Shown here: in pieces, positions 7,417-8,184 of the stretch | Layout: each line of letters starts with the position of its first letter | How positions within the stretch are numbered: position 1 is the first letter of the stretch | NCBI GenBank assembly: GCA_015711895.1 | Contig: JACVJH010000179.1 | Coordinates: 1-8,184 of the forward strand | Direction of reading: 5' to 3' | Origin: Candidatus Solincola tengchongensis | GTDB lineage: Bacteria > Actinomycetota > Geothermincolia > Geothermincolales > RBG-13-55-18 | Length of the DNA: 8,184 nt | Program-made: the position numbers and the translations under genes | Notes under the pieces: model-generated | Told to the model about the DNA's origin: nothing | The model's input: only the letters and a program-made list of their open reading frames with translations | Databases searched by the model: none

Positions 7417-7424
7417 CTCCTCCT
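7417..7424 (-). promoter_or_regulatory. Ribosome binding site for the TTG start at 7408
   Basis: On the minus strand AGGAGGAG lies eight bases before the TTG at 7408. The strength of this site offsets the weak start codon and decides the start. It lies in the 54-base gap (7409-7462), the only real intergenic space in the minus-strand cluster. No clear promoter or U-tract terminator is visible in that gap. Confidence 0.65.
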
Positions 7425-7462
7425 GAACTCCAAACATCGAGGGAAACCGGGCCGCGCCCCTT

Positions 7463-8184
7463 TCAGCGCCGGGCCTGCACCAGGTAGCGGCGGGGAGCGA
7501 AGAGCGCCTCCTCCAGGTCCTGGAGCTCCAGGCCCTCTCCACCCAGCCGCTCCAGCCAGGCCCGCCTCTCCTCCCCGTCGAAATGGTCCAGGAAGGTCAC
7601 CTCCACTTCGCGGAACCCGGCGTTGTGCAGGAAGGCGCGCATGGTCTCCGGGTGGACGAGGCGCTCCAGGCTGGGATCGGCGAAGGCCTCCTCCGTTCCC
7701 AGGACCGAGCGGGGATAGTGGTTGAGGATGACCACCGAGCCCGTCTTCTCCACCCGTGAGGCCAGGGCGCTCAGCGCCCACAAGAGGTCGCCCAAGCTGC
7801 CCCTCTCCCCCAGGTCCCGCAGGAACACCGCCGGGAGGGAGTCCACGGGCACCGCCTCCAGGTAATCCAGGGAGGAGGCGTGCTGCACCCGGAGGTTCTT
7901 CTCCTGGCAGATACGCACCAGGCGGGAGTCCTCCTCCACGCCCAGGGCCTTCCTGCCCTCCTCCCTCGCCGCCTCCAGGAACTCGCCCCTGCCGCACCAG
8001 AGGTTGAGGATCTCCACGTCCTCGGGGAACCTCCTGGCCGCCTCCGCCAGGTGGCCCCTCGCTTCCTCCCCCAGGCCCAGCTCCACCCAGGCGTAGTACC
8101 TGTCCACCCCACTGCGATAGCTCCGTTCCCTTTCCCGTTCGATGATCTCCCTGAAGATCTCCAGGGCTTTGAGCACGATCGGAA
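7463..8184 (-). CDS. SAM methyltransferase-like protein, possibly partial at the 5' end
   Basis: From a GTG at 8176 this gives 237 residues, but the frame stays open to the right edge (8184) and no ribosome binding site is visible in the eight bases left. The true start may therefore lie outside the window; residue numbers here count from that GTG. The order of elements fits a class I methyltransferase of the Methyltransf_23 or WbdD-like type: glycine-rich loop LNLWCGRGEFLEA (57-69), acidic strand end GVEED (79-83), a strand at SLPAVFL (113-119), and HPETMRAFLHNAGF (175-188), which is a hallmark of that group. The usual D-x-G-C-G-x-G is changed to N-L-W-C-G-R-G, and the usual EH-type motif after the fourth strand is absent (RDLGERGS instead). 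It lies 54 bases upstream of a GT4 gene in the same direction. A role in methylating or capping a surface glycan is plausible, and activity is uncertain. Confidence 0.82.
   Translation of the reverse strand, partial: PIVLKALEIFREIIERERERSYRSGVDRYYAWVELGLGEEARGHLAEAARRFPEDVEILNLWCGRGEFLEAAREEGRKALGVEEDSRLVRICQEKNLRVQHASSLDYLEAVPVDSLPAVFLRDLGERGSLGDLLWALSALASRVEKTGSVVILNHYPRSVLGTEEAFADPSLERLVHPETMRAFLHNAGFREVEVTFLDHFDGEERRAWLERLGGEGLELQDLEEALFAPRRYLVQARR

Noticed and set aside
7449..7459. Small hairpin GGGC-CGC-GCCC in the gap between the methyltransferase-like gene and the first GT4 gene
   Set aside because: A four-base stem with no following T-run on either strand is not a credible terminator.
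6540..7997. Long minus-strand frame overlapping the first GT4 gene and the methyltransferase-like gene
   Set aside because: It crosses two well-supported genes in another frame and its product is extreme in Gly/Pro/Arg content.

Overview
The window is GC-rich, densely coded bacterial DNA with very strong G/C preference at third codon positions, free use of AGG for arginine, purine-rich Shine-Dalgarno sites, and GTG and TTG starts beside ATG. This would suit a high-GC lineage such as a deep-branching Actinomycetota or Chloroflexota member, but nothing here fixes the taxon and I hold that guess loosely. All genes point to cell-surface polysaccharide or glycoconjugate synthesis.

Layout: positions 1-246 hold no convincing gene, only an AT-rich patch that could be a promoter and a small stem-loop. 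A single plus-strand gene (247-3015) encodes a large polytopic membrane protein of the GT-C-like type with a long soluble C-terminal part containing two related beta-type domains. It ends one base from the end of a minus-strand cluster that runs in from the right edge. In transcription order the cluster is: a class I SAM methyltransferase-like protein (7463 to about 8176, possibly incomplete at its 5' end), a GT-B/GT4 glycosyltransferase (6209-7408, TTG start), a second GT4 (5091-6212), a degenerate methyltransferase-like protein (4096-5094, GTG start) and a third GT4 (3017-4096). After a 54-base gap between the first two genes, the last four are coupled by overlaps of 4, 4 and 1 bases, so they are very probably one operon.

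Inferred working picture: the three cytoplasmic GT4 enzymes add sugars from nucleotide donors to a growing lipid-linked or protein-linked glycan. The methyltransferase-like proteins resemble those found with O-antigen type glycosyltransferases and may cap, modify or organise chain growth. The membrane protein may transfer sugar from a polyprenyl-phosphate donor on the outer face, or act in export or surface attachment. The second and third GT4 genes are clear tandem paralogues that flank the degenerate methyltransferase-like gene.

The points most worth a second look are the eroded SAM-binding motifs in both methyltransferase-like proteins, the paralogous GT4 pair, the internal domain duplication in the membrane protein, a low-complexity loop in that protein with clearly different codon use, and the one-base convergent junction. 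I see no RNA genes, CRISPR, insertion sequences or phage genes. I do not see a wholly new kind of system; this looks like a glycan locus with a few unusual components.
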